Origin: Paenibacillus methanolicus
GTDB lineage: Bacteria > Bacillota > Bacilli > Paenibacillales > Paenibacillaceae
Reading direction: 5' to 3'
DNA length: 64,000 nt
NCBI RefSeq assembly: GCF_008124765.1
Contig: NZ_VNHS01000011.1
Location: 124,001 to 188,000, forward strand
The position numbers were made by a program, and so were the translations under genes. This document shows positions 34,031 to 42,031 of the stretch, one piece after another. How positions within the stretch are numbered: the first letter of the stretch is position 1; every line of letters begins with the position of its first letter. The notes below the pieces were generated by a model that ran no database searches, was not told the origin of the DNA, and saw only the letters and a program-made list of their open reading frames with translations.

Positions 34031-35208
34031 CTTCCTGCCTCCTCGGCCTGCTGTTCCGTCCGCGGCGAGCCGCTCGCTTCGAGCGCGCGGTCGACGGCGG
34101 CGAGCACCTGCTCGTCTTGCTCCCTGCCCTTGGCGTCCAACAACGCTTGCCGCGACGCCTCCCCGCCGATGCGGCCGAGCGACCAGGCCGCCGTCGCGCG
34201 CAGCTCGAAGCGCGGATCGTCCCGCAGCACGTCGATCAGCGCGGGGATGGCCGTCTCGTCCTTGAAATTGCCCAGCGCGATAACCGCGTTGCGTTGGATC
34301 GGCTTGCGGCCGCGCCAAGCGGAGGACGACTTCCCGAACGTCTCCTTGAATTCCCGATTGCCCATCTTCAAGATCGGCAGCAGCAGCGGCTTCGCCGTCT
34401 CCGGATCGGGCGCAAGCTCCGGCTGGTGCGTCCAATTCTTCCCTTTGTTCACCGGACAGACGACCTGGCACGTATCGCAGCCGTACAGCCGATTGCCGAT
34501 CTTGCGCATGAATTCGTCGGAGACGACGCCTTTCGTCTGCGTGACGAAGGAGATGCAGCGCTGGGCGTCGAGCTCGCCCGGCCCGACGAGCGCGCCCGTC
34601 GGACAGGCGTCGATGCAGGCCGTGCAATCGCCGCAGCCTTCGGTGACCGGCGTGTCGGGCGGAAGCGGCAGGTTCGTGATCATCTCGCCGAGATACACCC
34701 ACGAGCCCCACTCCGGCGTCAGCGTCGCGCAGTTCTTCGCGCTCCAGCCGATGCCGGCCCGCTCGGCGACGGCCCGATCCACGAGCGCACCGGTATCGAC
34801 CATGCTCTCGGCGCGGAAGCCCGGCACCCGCTCCCGCAGCCATGCCTCCAGTCTGGCAAGGCGGTCCCGCAGCACGACGTGGTAATCCGTTCCCCAGGCC
34901 GAACGCGACAGAATGCCGCGTCTTGCCCCCGGCTCGGACTTCGGCGCGTCCTGCAGCTTGGACGGATACGCGACCGCGATCGCGATGATGGACTGCGGGT
35001 CGTCGAACAACAGCGCCGGTTCGGTGCGTTTGTCGAGATTCTTCTCCTCGAAGCCCGACTCCCGCCCGAGCTCCCGGTGGCGGATCAGCCGGCTCTTCAT
35101 TTCGGTGAACGGGTCGGCCGCGGCGACGCCGATCTTATCGATGCCGAGTTCGGCCGCCGCCGCCTTCATCTCTTCCTTCAGCTTGTCCCATGATGTCGTC
35201 TGGTTCAT
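34027..35208 (-). CDS. queG: Epoxyqueuosine reductase
   Basis: A 393-residue cobalamin and iron-sulfur protein. The N-terminal reductase-like domain has ARRGILSRSAWGTDYHVVL and GWSAKNCATLTPEWGSWVYLGE; two 4Fe-4S clusters come from CGDCTACIDACPTGAL and CDTCQVVCPVN; the C-terminal HEAT-like repeats (RNAVIALGNFKDETAIPAL, ATAAWSLGRIGGE) bind tRNA. It performs the last step of queuosine synthesis, reducing epoxyqueuosine at the tRNA wobble base. The ATG at 35206-35208 follows GGAGG at eight bases. The frame upstream of it has no ribosome site. Confidence 0.96.
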   Translation of the reverse strand: MNQTTSWDKLKEEMKAAAAELGIDKIGVAAADPFTEMKSRLIRHRELGRESGFEEKNLDKRTEPALLFDDPQSIIAIAVAYPSKLQDAPKSEPGARRGILSRSAWGTDYHVVLRDRLARLEAWLRERVPGFRAESMVDTGALVDRAVAERAGIGWSAKNCATLTPEWGSWVYLGEMITNLPLPPDTPVTEGCGDCTACIDACPTGALVGPGELDAQRCISFVTQTKGVVSDEFMRKIGNRLYGCDTCQVVCPVNKGKNWTHQPELAPDPETAKPLLLPILKMGNREFKETFGKSSSAWRGRKPIQRNAVIALGNFKDETAIPALIDVLRDDPRFELRATAAWSLGRIGGEASRQALLDAKGREQDEQVLAAVDRALEASGSPRTEQQAEEAGR

Positions 35209-35233
35209 CTCGTTATCCTCCGGGGCGGCGCCG

Positions 35234-35668
35234 TTACAGCCGTTTGATCGCCTCGCGGGCAAGCTCGTCGCAGCGATTGTTCCATTCGTTGTCGCTGTGG
35301 CCTTTGACCTTCACGTAGCTCACCTGATGCCGCTGCATATGCGACCATAGCGCCTGCCATAAATCTTGGTTCTCCACCGGCTGGCCCTTGCTGTTCTTCC
35401 ACCCGTTGCGCAGCCAGCCGCGTATCCAATTGTTCTGAAAACAGTTCACGACGTAAGCCGAGTCGCTGTACACAACCGCTTGGCACGGCTCCTTAAGCAG
35501 CGCCAGCGCCTCGATGACCGCCCGGATCTCCATCCGGTTGTTCGTGGACATCGGCTCCGCGCCGGATATTTCCTTCCGATGCTTCCCATAGAAAAGCACA
35601 GCGCCCCAGCCCCCCGGTCCCGGGTTGCCAGAGCACGCGCCATCGGTATAGATCATGACTTCCTTCAC
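35234..35668 (-). CDS. rnhA: Ribonuclease HI
   Basis: A 144-residue RNase HI with the catalytic carboxylates Asp in IYTDGACSGNPGPGGWG, Glu in NNRMEIRAVIEAL, Asp in VYSDSAYVV and the late acidic site in GHSDNEWNNRCDELA. It degrades RNA in RNA-DNA hybrids. I place the start at the GTG 35666-35668 (Met-Lys-Glu-Val), matching the usual N-terminus of the family; the ATG four codons later is directly behind AAGGAAG and too close to it. The gene is 68 bases after lepB and 25 before queG. Confidence 0.94.
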   Translation of the reverse strand: MKEVMIYTDGACSGNPGPGGWGAVLFYGKHRKEISGAEPMSTNNRMEIRAVIEALALLKEPCQAVVYSDSAYVVNCFQNNWIRGWLRNGWKNSKGQPVENQDLWQALWSHMQRHQVSYVKVKGHSDNEWNNRCDELAREAIKRL

Positions 35669-35736
35669 TCGTTCATTCACTCCGCTCCCGGCATCAGCCC
35701 GGCATGCGCCATAAGGCGCGCCGCGCGAAGCGCCGA

Positions 35737-36399
35737 TTATAAAGCGTTCAATTTGGCGATCGGCCACAGGATGAAGTCGGCGCGCCCTTGGATCAGCTTG
35801 CGCGGCACCGCGCCGAACGAACGGCTGTCCAGACTCGCTCTGGCGTGCCGGTTATCCCCCATGACGAAATACGTATCCGCCTCGACCTTGTACGGCCCGT
35901 AATCCAAATCCTCGATAGAAGTATCGGTATAGGCTTCGACGATGAGCTCTCCATTGCGGTACAGCTGCCCGCCGCGCACCTCGATCGTGTCGCCCGGCAA
36001 GCCGATGATCCGTTTGACGAGAAACTCCTTGCGATCGGGACGGTCCGACGGGTCCTTCAAAATGACCACGTCTTCGCGTTGCGGATCGCCGACGTAATAC
36101 GAGAATTTGTTGACGAACAGCCACTCCTTCTCGTACAGCGTCGGCTCCATCGAATGCCCTTCCACGGTGGAGAGGTTGAACACGAAGAAATGGAGCAGCA
36201 GCACCACGATCAGCGCGATCGAGAGCGTCCTTCCCCAATCGATCAGCTCGGATGCCCACCGCGGAAGCTCTCTGCCGGATTTGTCCGGCTTGGGCGGCTT
36301 GGGCGACTTCGGGGACGAAGCCCGCTTCTCCTGCGCTCTGCGGCTGCGCGAAAGCCCGACAGTCTCCGTCTGCTGGGGGGTGTCCGATAGTTGACTCAT
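35737..36399 (-). CDS. lepB: Type I signal peptidase
   Basis: A 220-residue SipS-like enzyme with a proline and lysine-rich cytoplasmic N-terminus (about 25-48), one membrane helix (LSIALIVVLLLHFFVFNL), the catalytic Ser in EGHSMEPTL, the Lys in LVKRIIGLPGDTIEV and the GDNRHARASLDSRSFG box. It cleaves signal peptides of secreted proteins outside the membrane. The ATG at 36397-36399 overlaps the DUF402 gene stop by four bases (ATGA). The long basic tail is common in Paenibacillaceae signal peptidases. Confidence 0.95.
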   Translation of the reverse strand: MSQLSDTPQQTETVGLSRSRRAQEKRASSPKSPKPPKPDKSGRELPRWASELIDWGRTLSIALIVVLLLHFFVFNLSTVEGHSMEPTLYEKEWLFVNKFSYYVGDPQREDVVILKDPSDRPDRKEFLVKRIIGLPGDTIEVRGGQLYRNGELIVEAYTDTSIEDLDYGPYKVEADTYFVMGDNRHARASLDSRSFGAVPRKLIQGRADFILWPIAKLNAL

Positions 36400-36959
36400 C
36401 TTTGCCGCTTCCCTCCGCCCGTCTGTTTCTGCCACGCCTCGTAATAATGAGCGACGCCTTCATGATGGAAGGGCGCGACCTTCGATTCCACCCGTCCGAT
36501 CAGCGCGCGCAGCCCGTCCTGGACCTTGCGCTGCACCTCCGCGGAATAATGGTAAATCGCCTTGTGCTGTTCGTACTCCTCGCGGTCGACGATCTGGGCC
36601 CGCCCATCCGTCGTCAAGATTACGTCAAGATCATAATCAATATACGTGAGCACGCTCCCATTATAGAACGGAGGCGATGCCACGTTGCAGTAATACCGGA
36701 CGCCGTGCTCCTCCATGAGCGCCACCACGTTAAACCATTGTCCCGGAATAAAAAAAGAAACCGCCGGCACCCGGCTGATCCACTGTTTGCCGTCGGATTC
36801 CTGGATCGGGGTCTGCTCGTTGATGAGCACCCGCATCGATTCCGCAGCGTGCTCCGGCAGCAACAGCGTATCCGGAACGAGCCAATTCTCCAGCCACATC
36901 CGATGGAGATGGCCGTCGTGTTTGAAGCTCTTGATGATGCAAGGCTGAAATTGTTCCAT
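36396..36959 (-). CDS. DUF402 domain nucleoside tri/diphosphate phosphatase-like protein
   Basis: A 187-residue protein. Conserved DUF402 segments are KHDGHLHRMWLENW, ESDGKQWISRVPAVSFF, WFNVVALMEEHGVRYYCNVASPP and TYIDYDLDVILTTDGRAQIVDREEYEQH, with metal-binding Asp residues in the YIDYDLDV part. The family includes Bacillus subtilis NtdP (YgaC), which hydrolyses nucleoside tri- and diphosphates. The ATG is at 36957-36959. It leads the minus-strand operon continuing with lepB, rnhA, queG, ogt, yneF and folE. Confidence 0.88.
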   Translation of the reverse strand: MEQFQPCIIKSFKHDGHLHRMWLENWLVPDTLLLPEHAAESMRVLINEQTPIQESDGKQWISRVPAVSFFIPGQWFNVVALMEEHGVRYYCNVASPPFYNGSVLTYIDYDLDVILTTDGRAQIVDREEYEQHKAIYHYSAEVQRKVQDGLRALIGRVESKVAPFHHEGVAHYYEAWQKQTGGGKRQR

Positions 36960-36990
36960 ACGCTAACTCCCAGAGAAGTTCTTACCTATA

Positions 36991-37040
36991 AGAAAAGCAT
37001 ATCTGCACGCCAAAATCAATGGCCATGCCAGATATGCTTC
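36991..37040 (-). terminator. Rho-independent terminator of the GNAT gene
   Basis: AAGCATATCTG (36995-37005) and CAGATATGCTT (37029-37039) are perfectly complementary; on the minus strand the stem is followed by TTCTTATAGG after a short T-run. It lies between the GNAT gene (stop 37067) and the DUF402 start. Confidence 0.75.
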
Positions 37041-37066
37041 ATAAAGCGCACCGTATGATTCTCTTC

Positions 37067-37492
37067 TTATCCCGCCACGATGCTGAGCTTCTGGAAGGAA
37101 CGGAAGAAATCCGTCGTTGCGTAACCGAGCGATTCGTATAAAGAGAGAATGGGCTCGTTATGTTCGTCCGCCGTAATCAAAATCTTCGCAACATTCCGCT
37201 GTTCGAACCGTCCGCGCAGCGATTGGATCAGCTTCTTGCCGACGCCTTGACGCTGGTAATTCGGATGAACCGCGATGCGATAGTAGTACCCTCTGTTGTT
37301 GTCGATCGTACCGATAATCATTCCGATAATCTCATCTTCTTCCGCGGCAACGAGCACAAGCTCGCTATCCCAGGACAGTTGACGGGCAAAGGCTTCCATG
37401 GTCAGCTCATAACACTCTTCCGATAGAACGGTTTCGAGGAGCTGGGTTACAGGCCGGTAATCCGACAGTTGGAAGGAACGAACGTGCATCAT
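37067..37492 (-). CDS. GNAT family N-acetyltransferase
   Basis: A 141-residue acetyltransferase of the compact RimI-like size. MHVRSFQLSDYRPV opens the fold, VAAEEDEIIGMIIGTID is the central strand pair, YYRIAVHPNYQRQGVGKKLI holds the acetyl-CoA loop, and LYESLGYATTDFFRSFQK ends it. The acceptor substrate is unknown. Two Met codons open the frame (37490-37492 and 37487-37489). It is transcribed alone, with a terminator at 36991-37040. Confidence 0.88.
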   Translation of the reverse strand: MMHVRSFQLSDYRPVTQLLETVLSEECYELTMEAFARQLSWDSELVLVAAEEDEIIGMIIGTIDNNRGYYYRIAVHPNYQRQGVGKKLIQSLRGRFEQRNVAKILITADEHNEPILSLYESLGYATTDFFRSFQKLSIVAG

Positions 37493-38036
37493 TCAACCTC
37501 TCAATCGATAACATAGTTTTGGATAAAGTTAATAATACGACAAAATGAAATCAAATCCTGCTGATTTCTTTAAAATCTCTTAAAAAAAGTGCAAAATCCG
37601 CGGAATAGTGCTGAAAACGCTTACTATGAAGCGCTTTCACGGGGCTAAAGTTCGGATTTGTTTACTTTCCTCGGTTTTACTTGGATTATCGACAAAATAT
37701 GGTGACGCCCTAGATGCTCACTGCGATGCCAGCACAATATTTGCCACCTGTTTCCATATTAACTTAGTGATTATTCACAAACCTTTTTGTTAACGACGCC
37801 GGTAGTATGTAAGATATCGTTCCTTCCGTCGCCAGGCAACCGCACGCTTCATCGCGTTCAAGCCAACCTACATCCGCAGCCCGCTCAACCGCTTGCGCCT
37901 TGAGGCGTTCCTTGTACAGCCATGATGTTAAACCAATATGAGGGTTGGGACGGAAATATGCTTGGCGCGTCCGATTACGCTGGCGGAGCGCTTGGCGGAG
38001 CGCTTGGCGGAGCGCTTGGCGGAGGCGGGCATGTTT
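37493..38036. other. AT-rich intergenic region with cre-like sites and a tandem repeat
   Basis: No convincing gene in 540 bases. A cre-like site TGAAAACGCTTACT at 37612-37625 fits the CcpA consensus except for its last base, and 37627-37639 holds TGAAGCGCTTTCA, close to a cre and almost palindromic. A 61-codon frame beginning near there has no ribosome site. A 12-base tandem repeat lies at 37981-38028. Confidence 0.45.
37978..38028. repeat. 12-base tandem repeat, about four copies
   Basis: TGGCGGAGCGCT is repeated exactly at 37981, 37993 and 38005, with a degenerate fourth copy at 38017 (TGGCGGAGGCGG). It lies directly downstream of the terminator of the YdaT-like gene. Confidence 0.9.
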
Positions 38037-38066
38037 AAAAGCCCGGCGCTTGCAAGCGCCGGGCTT
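38037..38066 (-). terminator. Rho-independent terminator of the YdaT-like gene
   Basis: A perfect 15-base-pair hairpin (AAAGCCCGGCGCTTG / CAAGCGCCGGGCTTT) with four T following on the minus strand; 16 bases after the stop at 38083. Confidence 0.9.
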
Positions 38067-38082
38067 TCGTATGCGTATCCCG

Positions 38083-38268
38083 TCAGCGTTTCCCCTCTGC
38101 GGAATGATGCTCGTTCCATTCTTTGGCCTGCGAGGTCGCGATCGCGATCGCGCGGCCTTCGTTGTAGCCGTCGCGCAGCAGGGCATTGGCGATTTCGACC
38201 GCCTTGTTCCGCAAGCGAGGCTCGAAGTTTTTGAGCGACGGCGGGTAATCTCCTTTTCGCCAAGGCAT
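38083..38268 (-). CDS. Small YdaT-like stress-associated protein
   Basis: A 61-residue protein, MPWRKGDYPPSLKNFEP, then NKAVEIANALLRDGY and EGRAIAIATSQAKEW. This is the pattern of a short family found widely beside stress genes (YdaT-like in Bacillus); its function is unknown. The ATG at 38266-38268 follows GGAGG at eight bases; a GTG three codons upstream overlaps the ribosome site. It is 31 bases downstream of the YflT-type gene and may be co-transcribed with it. Confidence 0.75.
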   Translation of the reverse strand: MPWRKGDYPPSLKNFEPRLRNKAVEIANALLRDGYNEGRAIAIATSQAKEWNEHHSAEGKR

Positions 38269-38299
38269 GGCTCCCACCTCCTCTATCGGCGCATGCCTC

Positions 38300-38845
38300 T
38301 TAGAGCGGGCGGCTAGAGAGCGGCGTCGTTACGTCGCGCGTGTCATACAGATCCGCGTTCTCCGAGTTGTAGCGTCTGAACGTATCGTAGGCGTCATGGT
38401 CGCGTTTGGCGTCCGCATCGACCAACACCAGAATTCGGCCGTTATCGATGTAGTCGTCGTAACGCTTCGCCTCGTCTTCCGGAATGCCCAGGCCGATGAG
38501 ACCGCCCACCAAGCCGCCGGCGCTTGCGCCGACCGCCGCGCCCGTCAGCGTCGCCGCGATCGGGCCGGCCGCGAGAATCGGACCGATGCCCGGGATCGCA
38601 AGCGCCCCGAGCCCGGCGAGCAGCCCCGCCGTGCCGCCGAGAATGCCGCCGGTTGCCGCGCCCGTCGCCAGCCCTTCCGGCGCCTTCGTACCCGTCTCGT
38701 CCGTCACGTCCTCCACGTCGTCCCGATCTTTGGCGACGACCGAGATCTCATCGGACCTGTACCCTTTGCGCTTCAGCTCGTCAATGGCGTCTACCGCCGC
38801 TTCATACGTATTAAACACACCGACAATTTTACGATTGTTGCTCAT
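38300..38845 (-). CDS. YflT-domain general stress protein
   Basis: A 181-residue protein. The N-terminal 50 residues (KIVGVFNTYEAAVDAIDELK, GYRSDEISVVAKD) are the heat-induced YflT/GSP17M domain. The middle (about 65-125) is a very Gly/Ala-rich hydrophobic stretch able to form a membrane hairpin (GGILGGTAGLLAGLGALAI, GAAVGASAGGLVGGLIGLGI). The C-terminal part (ILVLVDADAKRDHDAYDTF) resembles a repeated YflT half. Proteins of this form are induced by general stress in Bacillales; the molecular role is not known. Confidence 0.85.
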   Translation of the reverse strand: MSNNRKIVGVFNTYEAAVDAIDELKRKGYRSDEISVVAKDRDDVEDVTDETGTKAPEGLATGAATGGILGGTAGLLAGLGALAIPGIGPILAAGPIAATLTGAAVGASAGGLVGGLIGLGIPEDEAKRYDDYIDNGRILVLVDADAKRDHDAYDTFRRYNSENADLYDTRDVTTPLSSRPL

Positions 38846-39041
38846 CCTAATTCCCTCCTTGGCCTCTCCCGGCTAGCGGGACAAGCGTGGTTGATGTGCT
38901 TTTCCTTACCACTCATTCCGCCGCTTGAATCGCTTTCCGTTGCCGTTTTCTCGCCGCTTCCCAACGCTGTTTGCAGGCGCTGCCAGGCGGGTAATAACTA
39001 TAGGCTTGTCCGCTCTTTTAACTACAACCGTTTATATGCAG

Positions 39042-39120
39042 AATGCCGCATTCCCGGTCTTACGACCGTGAACGCAAACCAATCTATTTTGTTTCACGCT
39101 TATAAATCATCTTGCATTTC
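39042..39120. repeat. Dispersed intergenic repeat, copy 2 (inverted)
   Basis: 39042-39083 is the reverse complement of 7290-7331 with two differences over 42 bases. 39095-39120 is the reverse complement of 49154-49179 with two differences over 26 bases. One copy thus joins two modules found apart elsewhere. The rest of the interval 38846-39227 shows no gene. Confidence 0.8.
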
Positions 39121-39227
39121 ATGATCGCGGAATGCTGCATGTCCAATCTCCCAGCCTTGCATAAAACGACGCTGCCTGGAGACGCTAGTCTAGGGCTTCG
39201 ACCCACCCGACTTTCGAAACATAAACG

Positions 39228-39256
39228 TTGATTTATTATCGTAAATCAGGGATAAT
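39228..39256 (+). promoter_or_regulatory. sodA: SigmaA promoter of sodA with internal palindrome
   Basis: TTGATT (39228-39233), a 17-base spacer and GATAAT (39251-39256). The palindrome TGATTTA-TTATCG-TAAATCA (39229-39248) covers the -35 and spacer and may be an operator; it does not match a Fur, PerR or MntR box well. Confidence 0.7.
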
Positions 39257-39297
39257 GGGAAATGAATCCATACATATTTCAAGGAGGTTGTTCATCC

Positions 39298-39912
39298 ATG
39301 GCACACCAATTGCCTGCACTGCCTTACGCAAACGACGCGCTCGAGCCGCATATCGACGCGCTGACGATGGAGATCCACCACGACCGTCACCATAACGCAT
39401 ACGTGACGAACTTGAACGCCGCGCTGGAGTCCGCTCCTGAGCTGCAATCCAAATCCGTCGAAGATCTGATCGCCGACCTGAATAGCGTTCCTGAAGCGAT
39501 CCGCACGGCTGTCCGCAACAACGGCGGCGGCCACGCGAACCACACCCTCTTCTGGGAAACGATCGGCCCGAACGCGGGCGGCGCGCCTACCGGCGCACTG
39601 GCAGCGGCAATCGACGCCGAACTCGGCGGCTTCGACACGTTCAAAGCCGATTTCGCGAAAGCGGCTACGACTCGTTTCGGCAGCGGCTGGGCATTCCTGG
39701 CGGTTACGAAAGACGGCAAACTCAAAGTGTACAGCCTGCCAAACCAAGACAGTCCGATCATGGAAGGCGAAACGCCGCTCCTCGGCCTGGACGTTTGGGA
39801 GCACGCGTACTACCTGAAATACCAAAACAAACGCCCTGACTACATCGGCGCGTTCTGGAACGTCGTCAACTGGTCTGAAGTTGGCAAACGTTACGAAGCA
39901 GCCGCGAAATAA
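39298..39912 (+). CDS. sodA: Manganese/iron superoxide dismutase
   Basis: A 204-residue superoxide dismutase of standard length. Metal ligands lie in [22 protein letters not shown] and the Asp-x-x-x-His of [29 protein letters not shown] and GSGWAFLAV are typical of the Mn type. It removes superoxide in the cytoplasm. The ATG at 39298 has AAGGAGG eleven bases upstream; a start twelve codons earlier lies over the ribosome site. It has its own promoter and terminator and is separate from the long SOD at 9655. Confidence 0.97.
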   Translation: MAHQLPALPYANDALEPHIDALTMEIHHDRHHNAYVTNLNAALESAPELQSKSVEDLIADLNSVPEAIRTAVRNNGGGHANHTLFWETIGPNAGGAPTGALAAAIDAELGGFDTFKADFAKAATTRFGSGWAFLAVTKDGKLKVYSLPNQDSPIMEGETPLLGLDVWEHAYYLKYQNKRPDYIGAFWNVVNWSEVGKRYEAAAK

Positions 39913-39930
39913 TTCGCGTCCCGCGAAACG

Positions 39931-39974
39931 AAACACCCCCGAAGCGGCCTACGGCCGGCTTTCGGGGGTGTTTT
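39931..39974 (+). terminator. sodA: Rho-independent terminator of sodA
   Basis: AACACCCCCGAAGC and GCTTTCGGGGGTGTT form a long stem followed by TTTGTATTT. Confidence 0.9.
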
Positions 39975-40052
39975 GTATTTCTCTATCGCGGAACGAAACG
40001 CGCAGCTCCGCTAAAAGGCGGCGTCAGCCGTTTCGCCTTGCGTATGCATAAG

Positions 40053-40604
40053 TCATAGATGCGACTGGATCGCCGTGCGGATTTGCTCCAACGACCGGTT
40101 GAGCGTAACGTTCTCGATCACATGCTCGCATTGCTTGCGATAGACGACTTCCTCGGTGTACAAACCCAAATAGCGGTCGATGACGTCAACGGGCATCGCC
40201 TTCGTCTCCAGCCGTTCCTTGACCGTGCGCTTATCCACGTAAATGAACAAGCGGACAACCCGATCGCCGTACAGTTTCTTCAGCAGCGAAGCCGCTTCGC
40301 TGTCCACTATGACGTACGCGTGACGTCCTTCCTCGAGCGGCTGCAGCAGCTCCTTCGTCCGAATGCCGTAGCGCTCCCGGCCGATCACCGCCGTCTGGAT
40401 GAATTCGCCGCGGCGCTCCATCGCGTCGAACGTCTCTTTGCCGATAAAATGATAATCCAGATCCGGGGGCTCAAGCGCGCGGGGCGGCCTTGTCGTATAA
40501 GAAAGCACATGGTCGATGCCCAGCTCGCTGCCGATTCGGTGCGCGATCGTCTTGCGCCCGGACCCGCTCGTGCCCGTAAAGACGAATATAAACGGTCCTG
40601 CCAT
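40053..40604 (-). CDS. Guanylate kinase-like protein
   Basis: A 183-residue P-loop kinase of the guanylate kinase fold: FTGTSGSGRKTIAHRIG (P-loop, about residues 8-24), SYTTRPPRALEPPDLDYHFI (GMP-binding loop), FIQTAVIGRERYGI and AYVIVDSEAASLLKK. The usual Gmk P-loop GPSGVGKGT is altered to GTSGSGRKT, and the lid region is divergent, so this is probably a paralogue rather than the essential Gmk. The substrate is therefore uncertain. The ATG at 40602-40604 follows AAGGAGG at eight bases. It is monocistronic and converges on sodA. Confidence 0.8.
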   Translation of the reverse strand: MAGPFIFVFTGTSGSGRKTIAHRIGSELGIDHVLSYTTRPPRALEPPDLDYHFIGKETFDAMERRGEFIQTAVIGRERYGIRTKELLQPLEEGRHAYVIVDSEAASLLKKLYGDRVVRLFIYVDKRTVKERLETKAMPVDVIDRYLGLYTEEVVYRKQCEHVIENVTLNRSLEQIRTAIQSHL

Positions 40605-40940
40605 AGGAAACGCCTCCTTCGCCGTACCTATAATGAACGATTGGATCATGCTGAAATCGCAGCGTCAAGGACGGGAATTACGCCGTAAAACCGCCGTACA
40701 GCTATTGTATTCCACATCGCGCCGCCATTTTCCTGTTGATTGCCCTCCGCGGGCAAGATAGCAATATTTTCACACCTTGCCAATTGAACCGACTAACGCC
40801 AAGCCTGATCGGAGGCGTACGGTTCCGGCCCCGCGCCCTTCGTCTCCCGCGCCCAATAATTCGTACACGGGATAGGCTCCTGCCGCATATATTACGCTAA
40901 AGGCATTCGCCTATTCGCATGTGCAAAAGGAGACCGAACT
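40605..40940. other. Intergenic interval with no recognised element
   Basis: 336 bases between two divergent genes. I see no gene, repeat or clear promoter pair, apart from moderately AT-rich stretches near 40690-40790. Confidence 0.35.
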
Positions 40941-41954
40941 ATGTGGTATGATCCGTATGCCTCCGGCTACGCGCCGGACGGCAGCGCCGGCGCGCCCTTG
41001 GCGCGCGCGGGCGGCGATTGCGGCTGCGGAGGGCCTCGCGCCCTCACGCAGCATCCCGTGCCTCCCGGTCCGGGACCTGGCCTGATTGCTCCGGGTCATA
41101 GTCCGGGGCTGTTCCCGCCGCAACACGGACCAGGGCCGTTCCCGCCTCCGCCAGGGCCGGGACCTTGGCCGCCTGGACCCGGACCGTTCCCGCCGCCGCC
41201 GGGGCCGGGACCTTGGCCGCCTGGACCGGGACCGTTCCCGGCGCCGCCAGGGCCGGGACCTTGGCCGCCTGGACCAGGACCGTTCCCACCGCCGCCGGGG
41301 CCGGGACCTTGGCCGCCTGGACCGGGACCGTTCCCGGCGCCGCCAGGGCCGGGACCTTGGCCGCCTGGACCCGGACCGTTCCCACCGCCGCCGGGGCCGG
41401 GACCTTGGCCGCCTGGACCCGGACCATTCCCGCCTCCGCCGGGGCCTGGACCTTGGCCGCCAGGACCGGGACCTTGGCCGCCGGGACCGGGACCTTGGCC
41501 GATCCCGATTCCTCTGCCGATTCCTACGCCGTTGCCGCCGTTCCCGGGCAACTTCGTCACCGTCGTATTGAACGGCGGCAACGCCTTCCCGTGGGTGACG
41601 AACTCGTACCGCGTGCCGCACTTCCGGGGCCAGACGGTCTATCAGGCGCTGGCGGCGACCGGCGCGGTTCGATTCGGTCCGTCCGGGCGCATCGTGGCCG
41701 TCGGCAGAGTATCCACCGGCGAGGGCGTGCTCGTCCAGCTGCTGCTGAACGGACGGCGCATCCCGCAATCGCTGCTTAGCTTCCCGGTTCAAGCCGGCGA
41801 TGCGGTAGCCGTCCAGCTCTACTTGGGCGGACCGGGCCCCCTGCCGCGCGAAGACTACGCGCAGCCGATCAGCAACGAAGCCTACACGAATCCGCTGCTG
41901 CCCGGCGCATATGGCGAATACAGGACGGAGAACGAAGAGGCTAATGAAGGCTAG
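40941..41954 (+). CDS. Proline/glycine-rich repeat protein with a C-terminal globular domain
   Basis: A 337-residue protein, MWYDPYASGYAPDG at the start, then a GDCGCGG segment and a Pro/Gly region (about 45-195) built from about seven copies of a 16-residue unit of the form FPPPPGPGPWPPGPGP. The C-terminal 130 residues are a normal domain: NFVTVVLNGGNAFPWVTNSY, GQTVYQALAATGAVRFGPSG, QLLLNGRRIPQS and VQAGDAVAVQLYLGG, a pattern like a beta-grasp fold with a ligand or partner role. There is no signal peptide. Spore coat or outer-layer proteins often have this make-up, but I cannot assign it. The long antisense frames over the repeat are a product of base composition. Confidence 0.75.
   Translation: MWYDPYASGYAPDGSAGAPLARAGGDCGCGGPRALTQHPVPPGPGPGLIAPGHSPGLFPPQHGPGPFPPPPGPGPWPPGPGPFPPPPGPGPWPPGPGPFPAPPGPGPWPPGPGPFPPPPGPGPWPPGPGPFPAPPGPGPWPPGPGPFPPPPGPGPWPPGPGPFPPPPGPGPWPPGPGPWPPGPGPWPIPIPLPIPTPLPPFPGNFVTVVLNGGNAFPWVTNSYRVPHFRGQTVYQALAATGAVRFGPSGRIVAVGRVSTGEGVLVQLLLNGRRIPQSLLSFPVQAGDAVAVQLYLGGPGPLPREDYAQPISNEAYTNPLLPGAYGEYRTENEEANEG
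41125..41490 (+). repeat. 48-base in-frame tandem repeat inside the Pro/Gly protein gene
   Basis: About seven consecutive copies of a 48-base unit (around GGACCTTGGCCGCCTGGA and GGACCGTTCCC) with few silent or Ala/Pro changes (CCGCCG to GCGCCG), then two truncated copies. The near-identity of copies points to recent expansion, so repeat number may vary between strains. Confidence 0.9.
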
Positions 41955-41974
41955 CGACTAGCCGACAGCAACGG

Positions 41975-42016
41975 GAAGAGGCTGCGCGGGTGCGACAATC
42001 CGCGCAGCTTCTTTTT
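41975..42016 (+). terminator. Rho-independent terminator of the repeat protein gene
   Basis: GAAGAGGCTGCGCGG pairs with CCGCGCAGCTTC and is followed by TTTTT. Confidence 0.85.
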
Positions 42017-42031
42017 GCCGTTCCGTCTCGT

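Noticed and set aside
37978-38028. Possible CRISPR-like repeat
   Set aside because: A 12-base unit repeated directly without spacers; this is a simple tandem repeat.
37764-38186. A 140-codon minus-strand frame across the tandem repeat and terminator
   Set aside because: It reads through a strong terminator and the 12-base repeats, and overlaps the better supported YdaT-like gene.
40911-41792. Arg/Ser-rich 293-codon and Gly-rich 161-codon minus-strand frames over the Pro/Gly repeat gene
   Set aside because: Both are antisense readings of the 48-base repeat; the plus frame alone continues into a non-repetitive domain and a terminator.
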